DNA of 64,000 nucleotides from Luscinia megarhynchos (taxonomy: Eukaryota; Chordata; Aves; Passeriformes; Turdidae), in assembly GCA_034336665.1 (NCBI GenBank), contig CM067592.1:56162473-56226472 (forward strand), written 5' to 3'. The notes under the pieces were generated by a model. The model ran no database searches and was not told the origin of the DNA. It saw only the letters and a list, made by a program, of their open reading frames with translations. Below, one piece after another: positions 13,198-25,100 of this stretch (positions are counted from its first letter, which is position 1; each line of letters starts with the position of its first letter). Position numbers and translations under genes: made by a program.

Positions 13198-13913
13198 AGG
13201 GACAAACATAATTTTTCTTGAAGGCTTTGCCAGGTTTCCAGAAGAAAAAGCCTTTCCCTTTTTTATGCCTATCATAACTCAGATTGCTTGACTACACTGT
13301 GTCCTTGTGCTGGCATCCCTGCCCAGAATGTGATGCTGAGGTTTGGCCTGAGTTTTCCTGCCATGACTAAACTGTTGCAATGTGGAACAATTGATGCACT
13401 CTGCAGTGGTGACTGTCACTTTCAGGTAGTGTGTTATTCTCTGCTCGAGTAATTATTATGTAAATGGTAATGTTCTTGAGCATTTGAAGTGCAACAGTAG
13501 ATTTACTTAGTTTTAGGGCATGTATGTAGTTTAATGTGGCGTCAAGCCACTTCATGACAAAGTCGATTGGTTGCTATTTGAAAAAAAACCTGACAAAATT
13601 TGCTATTTCTCTCCAGGTAAATTAAGCAGGTTAATGAGTCGATTTTTTCATATATGGGTTTAGGAGCACAACTGGACAAATTTCACAATTGCTAAAGCAG
13701 TGTGCTTTGATTAGCAGCTGACTTAAATGTGATGATTTGCATTTCCCTACTGTTTCATCACATTAAATCATGGACACTCCAATTTCAAGTGAATGGGACA
13801 AGTGTCCTGAAGGATATAGCTGGGGCTCATATTTAAATGCTTGAATGTTTCTTGCTTTAACAAACAGCAGAGTTATTTGTGATTACACTGAGCTTTAAAC
13901 ATGGTGATATTAA

Positions 13914-14150
13914 AATCACGAAATCATGAAATTGTTCAGGTTGGAAGGGGCCTTAAATATTGTTCACTTTCAACACCCTTGCAAGGACACCTTGTGCTAC
14001 AGCAGGTTGCTCAAAGGACCATCCAACCTGACACTGAGCACTCCCAGCAATGGAACCTCCACAATTTCTTTGGGCAACTTATTCCAGAGCCTCTGTACGT
14101 CCCACTCTGAAGCATTTCCCCTTGTCCTATCTCTACATACCCTGGCAATG
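13914..14150 (-). mobile_element. CR1 LINE 3'-end fragment (antisense to SEMA6A)
   Basis: The + strand begins ATCACGAAATCATGAAATTG followed by TTCAGGTTGGAAGGGGCC, the reverse complement of the avian CR1 3' end. It continues with the CR1 text CATCCAACCTGACACTGAGC and TTCCAGAGCCTCTG. The element thus lies on the minus strand with its 3' end at about 13914. It is a short, 5'-truncated, diverged copy without coding capacity. Confidence 0.88.
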
Positions 14151-17100
14151 TTCATGTGTCAGCTGAGACAAAGTCTGCAGGGCTGTGTCTGACTTTCAAT
14201 CAGTGACATTTGTAAACGTTGTTGTGAAAACATACCAGACTTAGTGTTTTACCTTTGCTGTCCAAAAGGAGAAGAAAATAAAGGAAGGAAACACTTTTCT
14301 CCCGTTACATCTTTGATCACCTGCAGCTACGTAATTTTTATTCCATCTCTCAGATGAGGGAATAGAAGGTCAGCTGACTGGCACTGATATTTCCCAGGCA
14401 AAATGAGCGTTGGAGAGAGAGTAATGGTGTTGCTGGTAGTGGATCTGTTTTCTATTAAGTATGCTGAGATGAAACAGCAAAGTATATATTAGAGATGGTG
14501 TTCTCTCCTTTCAAAAGGCAGTGATTGCTACATTTAGCTCTCAAATCAATTCAGAATTTTGACAGAGTTTTGCTGAAGTCCCACAAATAATCAATAGAGC
14601 TATTTTTATCTCTTATATGAGTGAGACTCTTAAAAATAAGAAAGACATCTTTGTAATGACTGACCAAGCTGTTCCAGTGTTAGGTCTATTGCTCTATATG
14701 ATTGGGGCTGTTGAGTGAGAGAAGTTATTTAGGCATTGCCTTTGTTCCATTCTGCAGGTTTATAATCCCAAAATAAAATTGCAAATGTTTCTGGCAGTCA
14801 TCCCCCAGGCACAGATGGCTTTCCTCCCAGTTTTGGCAAGCCTGATTTCAGTATAAAACTGAGCAATTATTAGAAAGTGAAATATTGCATGATATAATAC
14901 CACTACCAGCACCATCAACATCATGACAAATGGAGCATTTGTTATTTCAGAGCCGTGAGAGAGAGCTAGTGCCACTGCATTGCCCCTTCCTTTGAAACCT
15001 GTACCTGTGCTGCAGCTGGTGGTGCACAGATCGGTGCATCTTGCTAGAGCAGATGCTTTAGCAAGGAGCTGTGGCCATTTTCCCTTTTGCACCGGCTCTA
15101 TATTTCAATGCAAATATCACTGAACAGGTGGCTGATGAGGCCCCTGTGGACTGTTTACAGTAAAGGTTACAACCAAAATCGATAGGCCTGAGACGCTGCT
15201 AATTCCATCTGGGAGATGTTCATCTTCCTTCTGACTGTTTCCCCTCTGAGCAGCAGCATCCTATTAAGGCTGCGGTCGTCAGAGATGTCTCACTCAGGTC
15301 AGAAGAGGGGCTCTTCCATTTAGGCCTCCATGTGCTCTTTGCATTTTCTTTCTGTGCCACTCTGGAGGGAGCAGCAGTGTGGATCTTGACAGGACAGGTT
15401 GCCAGCATTAGGCATGCTGAGTTTTGCCTACTGTCTTGACACCTGCTACTCCCGTTCGACAGGCTGAGCCTCATCACTGCTGCCTGGGGGCTGTCCAGAT
15501 CTTTTCATCTTACTGAGGCAGGAGGCAGTGATGCCACACATCATGGGTGACATTATTGTGCGAGGTATGGCCTTGTAAAGGTGCAAATGAGGGAAGAGAA
15601 AGGTTGGTATGGACTCAGTTTGCATAAACTGAACAAAATAAGCAATTACCCCTGAAACCTGCGTGAAAATACTTTGTGTTAGGGCAGAAATTTTATTTTA
15701 GATGCATTTTTGCAAGCCTGTGTGAGAAAATCTGCATGGTCCGTGTATCTGTGTTCAATCAAACTAGTAATGAAGTTCATATTACTCTTTTTAGTGAAGG
15801 TAGGTACTGTTGCTTACTATATGAGGAAAATCACTCTTACTGGTGTCTTTCCCTTGGGCCGATCGTCATGGCTGGCGTGCAGCCCACAGCAGCTGGGCAG
15901 TGAGTAAGCAGCACTGAATCCAATTAAAATGCTAGCAAAGCATGTATAGCAGAGGGCACCCATGCAGTCCTCTTGTAGTCAGGGAGAACTTTTTGACGCG
16001 CACAAATGAGAGAAAGTGGTGCTTTGTAACACGTAATTTAGGGTCCACAGCGTTGCCAGACAGGTGTGGTCTTCCCTTGGGCACTGCCTCTCTCCCCTCC
16101 CCAATGTTCAGGAACTGCCTCTCGTTACCTTGAGGTCTGAAGGAGTACAGGTGATTGCCCCAATGTGTTCATGCACCAGTCTGTCTGGCATAAGGGCCAG
16201 CTACCTGGAGTGCAAGAGTGCTTTTTTGGCCACATGAAATGTATGGCCAGCTGCAGAGACAACAGGAGCAGAGCAGGAGAGGAAGATGAATGATGGCTGC
16301 ACCATCAGCCACAAAAAGATGTTGGAAGTTGGTAGTGGTGATGGGCACGGGGCTGGCATCGAGTGTCTGTAGCCACCTGCACCACCATTCAGGTGACTGA
16401 GCAGCAATTGGTAGAGAAAGGACAGCGTGGGTGAAAAAGCTGTCCATCCCAGGCACTGCCCTGCCATTGCCAATTCAGTTACAGTGTCTGGCACTCCATG
16501 CTGTGTCTTGCTGATAGCCACTTGTGCCTCATCTCTCTGGAGCTTCCCAAGCACCTGCTGAGCTTCTGTTCACTCACATCTGTCTGATCCCCTTGGCACC
16601 GCGCAGACCAGGCGTTTTGCACCAGCCCTTCTGCTGCCTGGAGCAGCCATGAGTGGTGGCTGAGCAGCAGCTAGCACACCACACAGGCAGGCATAGACAA
16701 AAGATGCTCTCCTGAACGTCTCTGCTGGTGCTAGCCTAACTTTCCACATTCTCTGGGAGCTGCAGCCTTCAGGTTGTATTCCTCTCCTTTGTTTTTGTTG
16801 TTTCATTATTCCTATCTCCTTCCTCTGACTTGCATGGAACTCTTGTCTTTCACTTTCTAGGAACTGTGCATTTAAAAGGGTAAATAGCAGTGATGGTGTT
16901 TTCCACTCAGAGATTTCCAAAGGAAAATTAGCCAAATTTAAATTTAGCCAAAGGAGTTGACGGATGCTTGCCAACATCTCATGGCAAACCTGTACCATAG
17001 CAGGCAACACAGGCAGGTTGGCCAACTGGTTTCTGTGCTCTGCCCTCAGCACAGCAAGGCGTGTGCTGTGTAGATCAGTACATGCTTTTTGTGTAATGTC

Positions 17101-18295
17101 AGAGCTTGTTCTGTGAGTCTATTTTGAGGGAACACTGGAGTAGGACTTAGGCTCCTAAATCACCTGTGTACCACAGAAGAATCGCTAAGCTTTTAACCTC
17201 TGTTATGAAACCCAAATCAGTTTCTTCTCTGCTTTTTAATGGTACTTTTGCTGGTTATGATTCTAGGGCTATTTGCTGAGTATTTCCAGGACCAGTTCAC
17301 GTAGACTTCTGCTTTCCCTGTTGTGTGTTTTACCCTTGTGCAGTAGTTAAAATTCATCTGGCTTTTTAGTTTCCTCAGTGTTTGATTAAATGCTGTCCCT
17401 TCTTGCTGGACTATCTTTTTGAAGAATAAATTATTTCTACGTATTTGTAGAAGTGAAAGAGTTATTGAAGACAGTCACAGGCTTTTAGGGCCAGTAGGTT
17501 TTCTGGCCTTGCTTCATGCATAACACAGCCCATGGAATTTTGTCCAGTGATTCTCACATTAAGCTTAATAATTTCTGGATTGAAGTGCAGCTGTTGTGTA
17601 TGAACATGATCCATCATGGTAGAAAGAAGTTTTGTAATAAATGAATATAAAAAGATCTATTCATTTCAGAGTAGTCTTACTGTGCCATGGGAAAATTCTG
17701 TCATGACTGCATACTTTGATTTTTCTTGGAGTTATGCTGGGATTAGCTGACTGTACAGTGAGGTTGCAGCAACAAGATGGGAAGTTTTCTAACATGGAAG
17801 AGCATCTCTTTTGTTAGAGATGTGCCTTTGCAGTCATTGCTGTTGCTGTTGAATTTGTTCTCAGAATCAAATCTGCCTTCCTATTTTTAAGGAGTTTTCC
17901 AGGAAGTTCACTTTTCCGTTTAGATTTTTTATTGGATTTGTGTAACCTTTCTGGAACAAATATGCTGTACATAAAATAATCTGCCTACTAGGGTATTGTG
18001 GCAAGAGCCACATAATTCTTTCCTTAGCCAAGCAGACATTCTGTATGCATTTCCACCCAGACTGTTGTAAATGCTAAAAATATCAGACAGCAAAGAGCAA
18101 AGCTCATCATAGTGGCTTCTTGTTGGTTTGAATAGCCATGGATAGCCACTGTGGGAGGATAAAATTAGTAAAATTAGACTTTTCTCCTTGTTTTGAAATG
18201 ATCATTATTTTCTTGGCCTCAGAAACTCCTTCATGCCAACAGCATGAATTTTACAGAAGTAAATGGTCCGATGTCAAGCATGTATATGTGGGTGG
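14151..18295. other. Intronic DNA; cluster of unrecognised minus-strand frames
   Basis: Between about 14760 and 17052 several minus-strand frames of 85 to 160 codons occur (14760-15092, 15220-15477, 16169-16456, 16570-17052). The sequence there looks less AT-rich than its surroundings. I recognise no protein family in them and see no splice pattern joining them. An old degraded retroelement is possible but unproven. Confidence 0.35.
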
Positions 18296-18296
18296 T

Positions 18297-18392
<96 letters not shown>

Positions 18393-18393
18393 C
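18296..18393. repeat. (TATATG)n hexanucleotide microsatellite, about 16 copies
   Basis: An uninterrupted array of TATATG units runs from the end of GGTGGTTG to TATACTTTG. No unit contains a stop codon in any frame on either strand, so artefactual frames cross it (for example alternating Ile-Cys). Confidence 0.98.
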
Positions 18394-21300
18394 TTTGACT
18401 AAGCAAAAATAATAGTAATAGCAACTATTGTACTAGTATCCAAACATCCTACCTAGAAGTGATTCATCTTTAGGCTGAGGTGTACAAAGAAAGAAACCTA
18501 TTCCACCTCAGAAGGAAAGACTTGGATTTCTACACACATTAAGAGATCATGTGGTTTGTTTATATTTAATTATGATACAACAGAAAGGAGGGAACACATA
18601 AGTGGCCAGAACAAGATGTTTTACATAGGTATTTGAGACATCAGCTTTGGAAAGAAGAATCGGAGCACCAAGTTATGTTCCAAAAAATTAATATATTCCT
18701 TGGTTTAGGAATTTAAAAAGCAGATTATTTGTGGGTTTTTTAGAAGCTTGGAAGAAATCTAATCTACTCTGCCAATTCGATGGCTACAAAGCAGTGGATT
18801 AGACATAGATTATAAAACATGCTCTTGAATATTTGAAGGGCTGTATTTTAATAGCATGCTTGATAATAAAAGACCATCAAGACTCACTCTTCTTGTCACC
18901 AATAGCTTTCTTTAACAAGAGTAACAGTGTTTTGAACCAGGAGAGTTGGAGTTCAGATCTTTGCATGGAAGATGGAGAGCTATTCCTTGATGTTTGCAAA
19001 AGTTTTATTTTGAGACAGTGCCTGTACTCACTTGGCATCACTGTCTAACTACTCATCTTCATCAGACACTGTGTTCACAAGCACTTTTCATTAAAAGTAC
19101 TTTCAGCACAGTACAAGTGAGAACATTTGCATCAATCCCAGGGGCTCAACCACAGTGAAAATTGTACTAAAAATAAGTGTGACCTTCTTGAATCAGCACT
19201 TTTCTGAAATTCCACTGAAACAGTATGGCTCTTTCTGCCATTGTAAGAAATGCAAAAGTGACAATATTTTTGAATAATTACCTCTGAAAAAAGCTGCCTT
19301 TGGATGCAATTTAATCCTTCTCAGTGTTAATTTATTGGCACAGACACTGACACACATGTAGGCCAGTTGAATTATTGACATGTCGAAGCACATATTTTGC
19401 ATACACATTTGTGAATTTGAACAACTATGTTGGCATCAGAGCAACAGAGAATTGTGCATTTTTCCTCTCTTCTCCCTTTTCTTCCCCAAAAGAATCCCCT
19501 TTAACAAGGAGAGAGAATTTCATATGCTTTTAAACCTGCCGATTTATGTCACTTCTATTGTCAGCTTGGTTTTTTCCTAGGTAAAAGAAAGCAGATCTGT
19601 CCCAATAGCGTGCACACATGAAATCACAGAGTAAGTGTGCTGGGCATTGTTCATTTTCCTGGAAGCTGTCTCCCACACAGATTTACACGGAGCAGTACAC
19701 ACGTCTGAATGAGTGGAAGAGACTGATGGTGCAGAATCACCCATGGGACAAGTTTTTCAGGCTCTAAAGGGCAGAGCTGTGTCTGCAGTACTGTGGTGCT
19801 TTCCTCACAGCATACACGTTGTTAGATAGTGGATTTGGTGATGATAGGAGTAACAGAGAGCAGCTATTCTCATGCTCCTGAGTCTCACTGTGAGCCAAGT
19901 GGTTTGGATTGTTAGCCTGCAGACTGATACTGTAGATTAATACAGTTTAAGTGGAAGAATTGGATTGCTTCCTAAATTCTTCCCATTAAACTGTTGTTCT
20001 TCATGTATGTCTCAGAAAAGATTTGTACATTGGATTGTAGCAATTCCAAGGAGAAAATAATTTCAATCAGTTTGTGTAGTAAGGCGTTTTGTTTCGTCTT
20101 TTTCGCAGTGTACTTACAAGGGCAAAATTTTTAAACCAGCAAAGTGACAATTTGAGAAATTGCATAGAGAAAAAGGAATTAGCCCCTTTAATGGGTATAT
20201 ATTGTTTTAAAGTAAAACCTTTAGAGGGAAACTGTTTTTCCAAGCATGCTATTTACTTCTGCTGCTTGTTTCTTCTTTGGGCATTCCAAAGGGCCCCAAA
20301 TGACAACAAATATAAAGAAACAGGTTCTACCCCACAGAGCTAACAGTCAAGAGAAAATATAAGAGGTGACTAAAAAGACAAATGGAAGAAATGCATGAAG
20401 TGTCTGCAGGCAGATAGAGCTGTGTCAATATTCATACAGAGCTATTGGCTTAACCAGTCCTGGATTGAAATACTTCTATTGGGGCTTCTATGTATTATAT
20501 TTTAGTATGTATTTTCCTATAAGTTATAATAGACAGTCAGTGTATGCATTGTATTGCATTTATTGTTGCTATTTTATCCTTCACCATCTATCTGGAACTC
20601 CATTCACTTAAGGTGTCAGTCACTGCCTTATATTATTTTTTTTTTTCCTATTCTTGGTCTAACTTGGTCTCTCAGTTATTTTGTTAATAGAAACAGAGAA
20701 TCAGCCAAAATTCCAATTTGTGTGTTGAAATAATAATAGCCTAACTCTGAGAGTGTAATAAATCAGTAGTCCTCATGGACTCTATCACCCTGCAACAGAG
20801 TCCCGCTCCAAACCATTTATAGCAACTGAAATTTTATTTGAAAGCAAAAATTTGATGAGGCAAATTAATTATTGTGACATTTTTCTATTGGTTAAAAAAT
20901 GAGGAATCTAACATTTAAGGCTTGCTAATGCTTTTTTTGGCACTGAGAAAGGAGATACAGGTATCTAATATTAAATAGTGCTGCAGAAGGGCGAGTTAGC
21001 ACTTTGTTTGCCAAATTAAGTTTCAAAGACTATGTAGGTTATGAAGTTTGACTTTCTGCCCATAAATCTTGAATGACTGACAGACCACTGTAAAATAGCT
21101 TTGTTCAAAAGGAATCCTTGGCAGGCAGCATCAAAGGTTTGAAACTCTGGAAGGGATGAAAAGAAAACCCCACTTTTGCGCTGATTTCCCCTACAGATCA
21201 ATGTCTCTGTGAAATTTGCCTGGGAATTATGAAGTGTTTACTGTATTATGTGCTGGCTTTTTTCATTGTATCCAAAGGCCCCAGTGGTTCCTTTTTTCTT

Positions 21301-21988
21301 AAAGATTTAGGGATATTTTTGTACATGAAATCTGAATGAATGAATGAATTAATGCATCAGTGGAACATGAGGGGAAAAAATGCTGGATTTAGACAGTTCT
21401 TTTCTTCTTTATTTTATCACAAGTTGGAGTATTGGTTTTATGACACCTAAATTTATGGATACATATTTTTATGGTAAAGCCCAATGACATGTTCTGAATG
21501 CTCCATCAAGCTCTCTCAGTGTTTCTTCACTTGATTCACAGCTCTGTAGGGTATGAATCAGTCCTGTAGTATAACTCTTAATCTCTTTTTAACCAGAATG
21601 ATGTAGTGTGGGGTGGTGTTTTTTTTATTTATGGTGTATTTCTTCGTGTCATCATCTAGTTATGTAAACCAAAGAAGAGGAATATAAAATATTTCTTGGA
21701 AAACTCTTGTCAGCTGTCGATCAGTGCATGAGATTAAGCATCTTTATTGCATGTAAGCATCAGAGGCAGAAAATTTTTTGTAACACACAGGTCCTTAAGT
21801 CTATCCTCAGCCAAGATGTGGCCTTGCTGGGGCATGGGCTGCTGAACAACTGGCTTTTTAGGGCAGTTTCTGCTTAGAAACACATGTACAATGAGTGGCC
21901 TGAGGAGAAAAGCTCCTTCTGCTTTCCACGGTCTCTTTAAAGCTGTGCTCCAACAGAAGGTGCTTAAACTCTTGTTTGTCTTCCACAG
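18394..21988. other. Intronic DNA before the start-codon exon
   Basis: No supported genes or mobile elements. The last ~30 bases form the polypyrimidine tract and acceptor of the start-codon exon. A (TGAA)n-like short run lies near 21332-21350. Confidence 0.6.
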
Positions 21989-22126
21989 GGTGAAGTGAAG
22001 AAGTGAAGCCTCACAGCTGAACTACTATGAGGTCAGAAGCCTTGCTGCTATATTTCACACTGCTACACTTTGCTGGGGCTGGTTTCCCAGAAGATTCTGA
22101 GCCTATCAGTATTTCGCATGGCAACT
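21989..22126 (+). CDS. SEMA6A: SEMA6A coding exon 1: 5'UTR end, start codon, signal peptide
   Basis: The acceptor is a pyrimidine-rich stretch ending ttccacag at 21988, and the donor is gtgagt at 22127. Coding starts at ATG 22027. An in-frame TGA lies three codons upstream (22018), and there is an A at -3, so this start is well supported. The 38 bases before the ATG are 5'UTR without another ATG. Residues 1-33 begin [10 protein letters not shown], a charged N-terminus and hydrophobic core typical of a signal peptide, probably cleaved near GAG-FPEDS. The exon ends one base into a codon (phase 1), completed by exon 2. Because an acceptor precedes the UTR, at least one non-coding exon must lie upstream of the window or of this site. 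Confidence 0.93.
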
Positions 22127-25100
22127 GTGAGTATAAGGGGCCACAGGACTTCATTTAGTACTGACCAGGGGACTTCACTTCAACATTTCTTAAATGCAGT
22201 TGCTGCAGATAAAGTTGCTTTTTCTTGATTTCTCCCATATCAGCTAATTTACATTCTCCGGTGCTAATATAAGAACATGACTTTTTCACATGGTCTTATT
22301 ATTTGTTAGTCTAATACAAATAATTGAACTTACTTCTTTAAGCTCATATGGATTCTGCTTGAGCATTAGACAATTTTTCCCTAAGATGAAATTGTAGCTA
22401 AAAACCAAATCAAGACAAAGAATCTTTTATGACAGAAGATCTCTCCTTTCTTAGCAGTAGAGATTGGCAAAGTTTCCAAAATCTCGTGTAACACCAACAG
22501 CTGCATATTGAGATCTGCTGGCTAAACAGGTGGATAGCTTTCTGAGCATTTTACTGTGGACATGAGGTTTGACTTAACTAATTCTTTCAAATTTGCCTCA
22601 GCTCAATTGTGATAATGGCAAAGAAAATTCTTCAAAGTTTCAGATGTTTATAAGGAAGTCTTTAGCATCGGGGCCTCCAAAAGTGTGCCAGGGAGTGGTG
22701 AGTCAGCCAAGAGCAGGCTTGTGTTCACTCCTTTTTTGTTCAGAAATTTGGTTTTTAAATTGTCTGTGTTTATTGTGCTTTGGAATGGCCTTGGTGCTCA
22801 TAAACTTGTCTGTCCTGTCTAACACCAGTCTGAAAGACAGGCCTCCAGGGCACACCTGATGTGCTGCAAATGCTAATAGACTTCTGGGATACAGCAACAG
22901 GGAGGAACTGCTCTGAAGCAAACCCCAGTGAAATGTGGCTAGTGTGGCCACTGGATCTTCAGCACCACCCTCCAGAAGGGCAGTGCTAGTCATTCTTGCA
23001 AAAAATTGCCAGGCTTGATCCTTTTGGAGAAATAGAACATGGGATAATACTTCCTCTGTGGCATGGCACATTGAAGTGGACATGAATGCCCCTAGTTTGT
23101 TCTAGATGCATGAGTTACAGAGAAAACATTACTGAACTTGAAACAGTCTCACAGTAAAACTTGGCATTTTTCATGTAAGGCATGGTCAGAAGGATTAAGC
23201 TTCTGAATGTAAATCCTGTCTGGTGTCTTAATTTATTTCTACAAGAGTTCTCAGCACCTGGTTTGAAGTTCTTTTTTCTATCCAGTTTTATCACCAGACT
23301 TTCTGTCACATCACACTTTGAAGTGCTTTGCTGAAGCCATCAAAGTATTGCTGTGAACCAATACTTTGACCAAGCTTGACAAGTACAATGCTTTTAGAAG
23401 ACAATAGCTGAAAATACTAGAGCAGTAGATGAGCTTTTGGAAGAAATAGACTCCCCCAAAGACCTACAGTTTTCTGGGAAAGCATATTAGTGGGGAAAAG
23501 GCATAGCTAGGTGCTCATCAGCTCTGTATAACATTCACTTGCAGCAGGTCTGCAGTGATAATGCTCATCAGAGGATTATCCTGCTCCTGTCTTCTGTCAT
23601 TTATTTACTTAATTAGCTCCTTGTTTGTGTATCTAGATGTCATGATCATATGATAGTCATGAATGTGAAGTGGCCCTTGATCAGAAGTGTTCACTGCTGT
23701 TACTGGTTGTACACCCATCTCAGGAGCAGTGGAACACCCTGTGTGGGCTGAGTTCTCACCCCAAAAAAATAATGGGAATAGACAATAAATGCTCTTGCTG
23801 ACTGGTAGAACTAGGGGGGAAGCTGACTTGTTGATAGCATAAGCTCAGTACAGCAATTCCAGTCAGTATTGCTGTCCAGACTGATTGCCAAAATCATGTG
23901 CAGTGACTTTCACTTCACGAAGTTCAAGTGGTGATTTGCCACCATTTCTCAGAAATCCCTGCAGCTGTTCTATGACAGCAGTTGAGTCCTGTACAAAACC
24001 CAGGGAACTGGTGGTTGGAACACCCAGAGCCAAGCATTTTGCTTTAGCCACTACCAGTCCAGTCGTTGTGGTGATTGATAGGCCAGTGTGGAACAGCTTT
24101 GTCCTGATAGACATGCTTTGGCAGCCAGGAGCAAGCATTTAAGCTCTGCAAGCAGTGAAAGAAAAACTGCGAGAAACTGCCATGTACCTGTGTGCCAAGA
24201 GCTCCAGAACAGCTTTTAGCTTAAAAAAAACCAGTTTTTGTCTTCTACAAAGGTGGTGACTTTCTCCTTTGCAGCTGCAGAGACTGTAACCTGGAAGAAC
24301 TCTCCAGCTGTCTGTGCTCATGCCTTCCAACCCCAGTCTGCACTGCCAGGGCACGACACAAACCATGGGTTTTGGCTACAGCTGGGCCCCATGGTGCTTC
24401 ATGCTAGCACCATTTCAGTTTGTCATTCTCTTTTGACCTGTTGGTCTTTTTTCCTTCCTACAGATACAAGACAGTATCCCGTGTTTGTGGGTCACAAACC
24501 AGGGCGGAACACCACGCAGAGGCACCGGCTGGACATCCAGCTCGTCATGGTCATGAACAGGACCCTCTACGTTGCTGCTAGGTCAGTAGCCTCCTGCTTC
24601 ACCACTCCTCTCTTGCTGCTTTAAGAGGAGCAAGGAGAAGACAAGATAGTCTGAGTTCTTCTCTGATGAACACATCATTTTTAGGATGGTCTCGCACTCA
24701 GAGAGAGCTTTGCAGCCTGCTAGTAAGGCGTGTTACAAACTTTGCTAGATGATCAGCTGAAGTTTTGTTATTTGTTGCGCCTGTGCTTTAGGACTACATG
24801 CCTCTGCCTTCCTTTGAGACCTGCAAGAGGGAAGTTGCCAGAAAAATAATTTAGTTCCATGGAGAAGCAATTCCATCCTCAGTGTTTTATGTGCTCACCA
24901 ATAATGACAAATTTTAGAGAATAATTATTCTGTGCACAGATGTATTTTTTAATAAGTGCTATTAGAATGTAATTTTGCTGACTTGGGCATGGTTTTGGTA
25001 TTTTAAGACAAAAAAAGAACCAAACATGCTTCCTCAAGATTAATTTAATTTTGTGTCTTGACTTTTTTGGAGAGCTATGCTGTGCAGACATGAGTGCATC

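Noticed and set aside
18138..18398. 86-codon frame with alternating Ile-Cys, suggestive of a repeat protein
   Set aside because: Pure translation of the (TATATG)n microsatellite, which is open in every frame.
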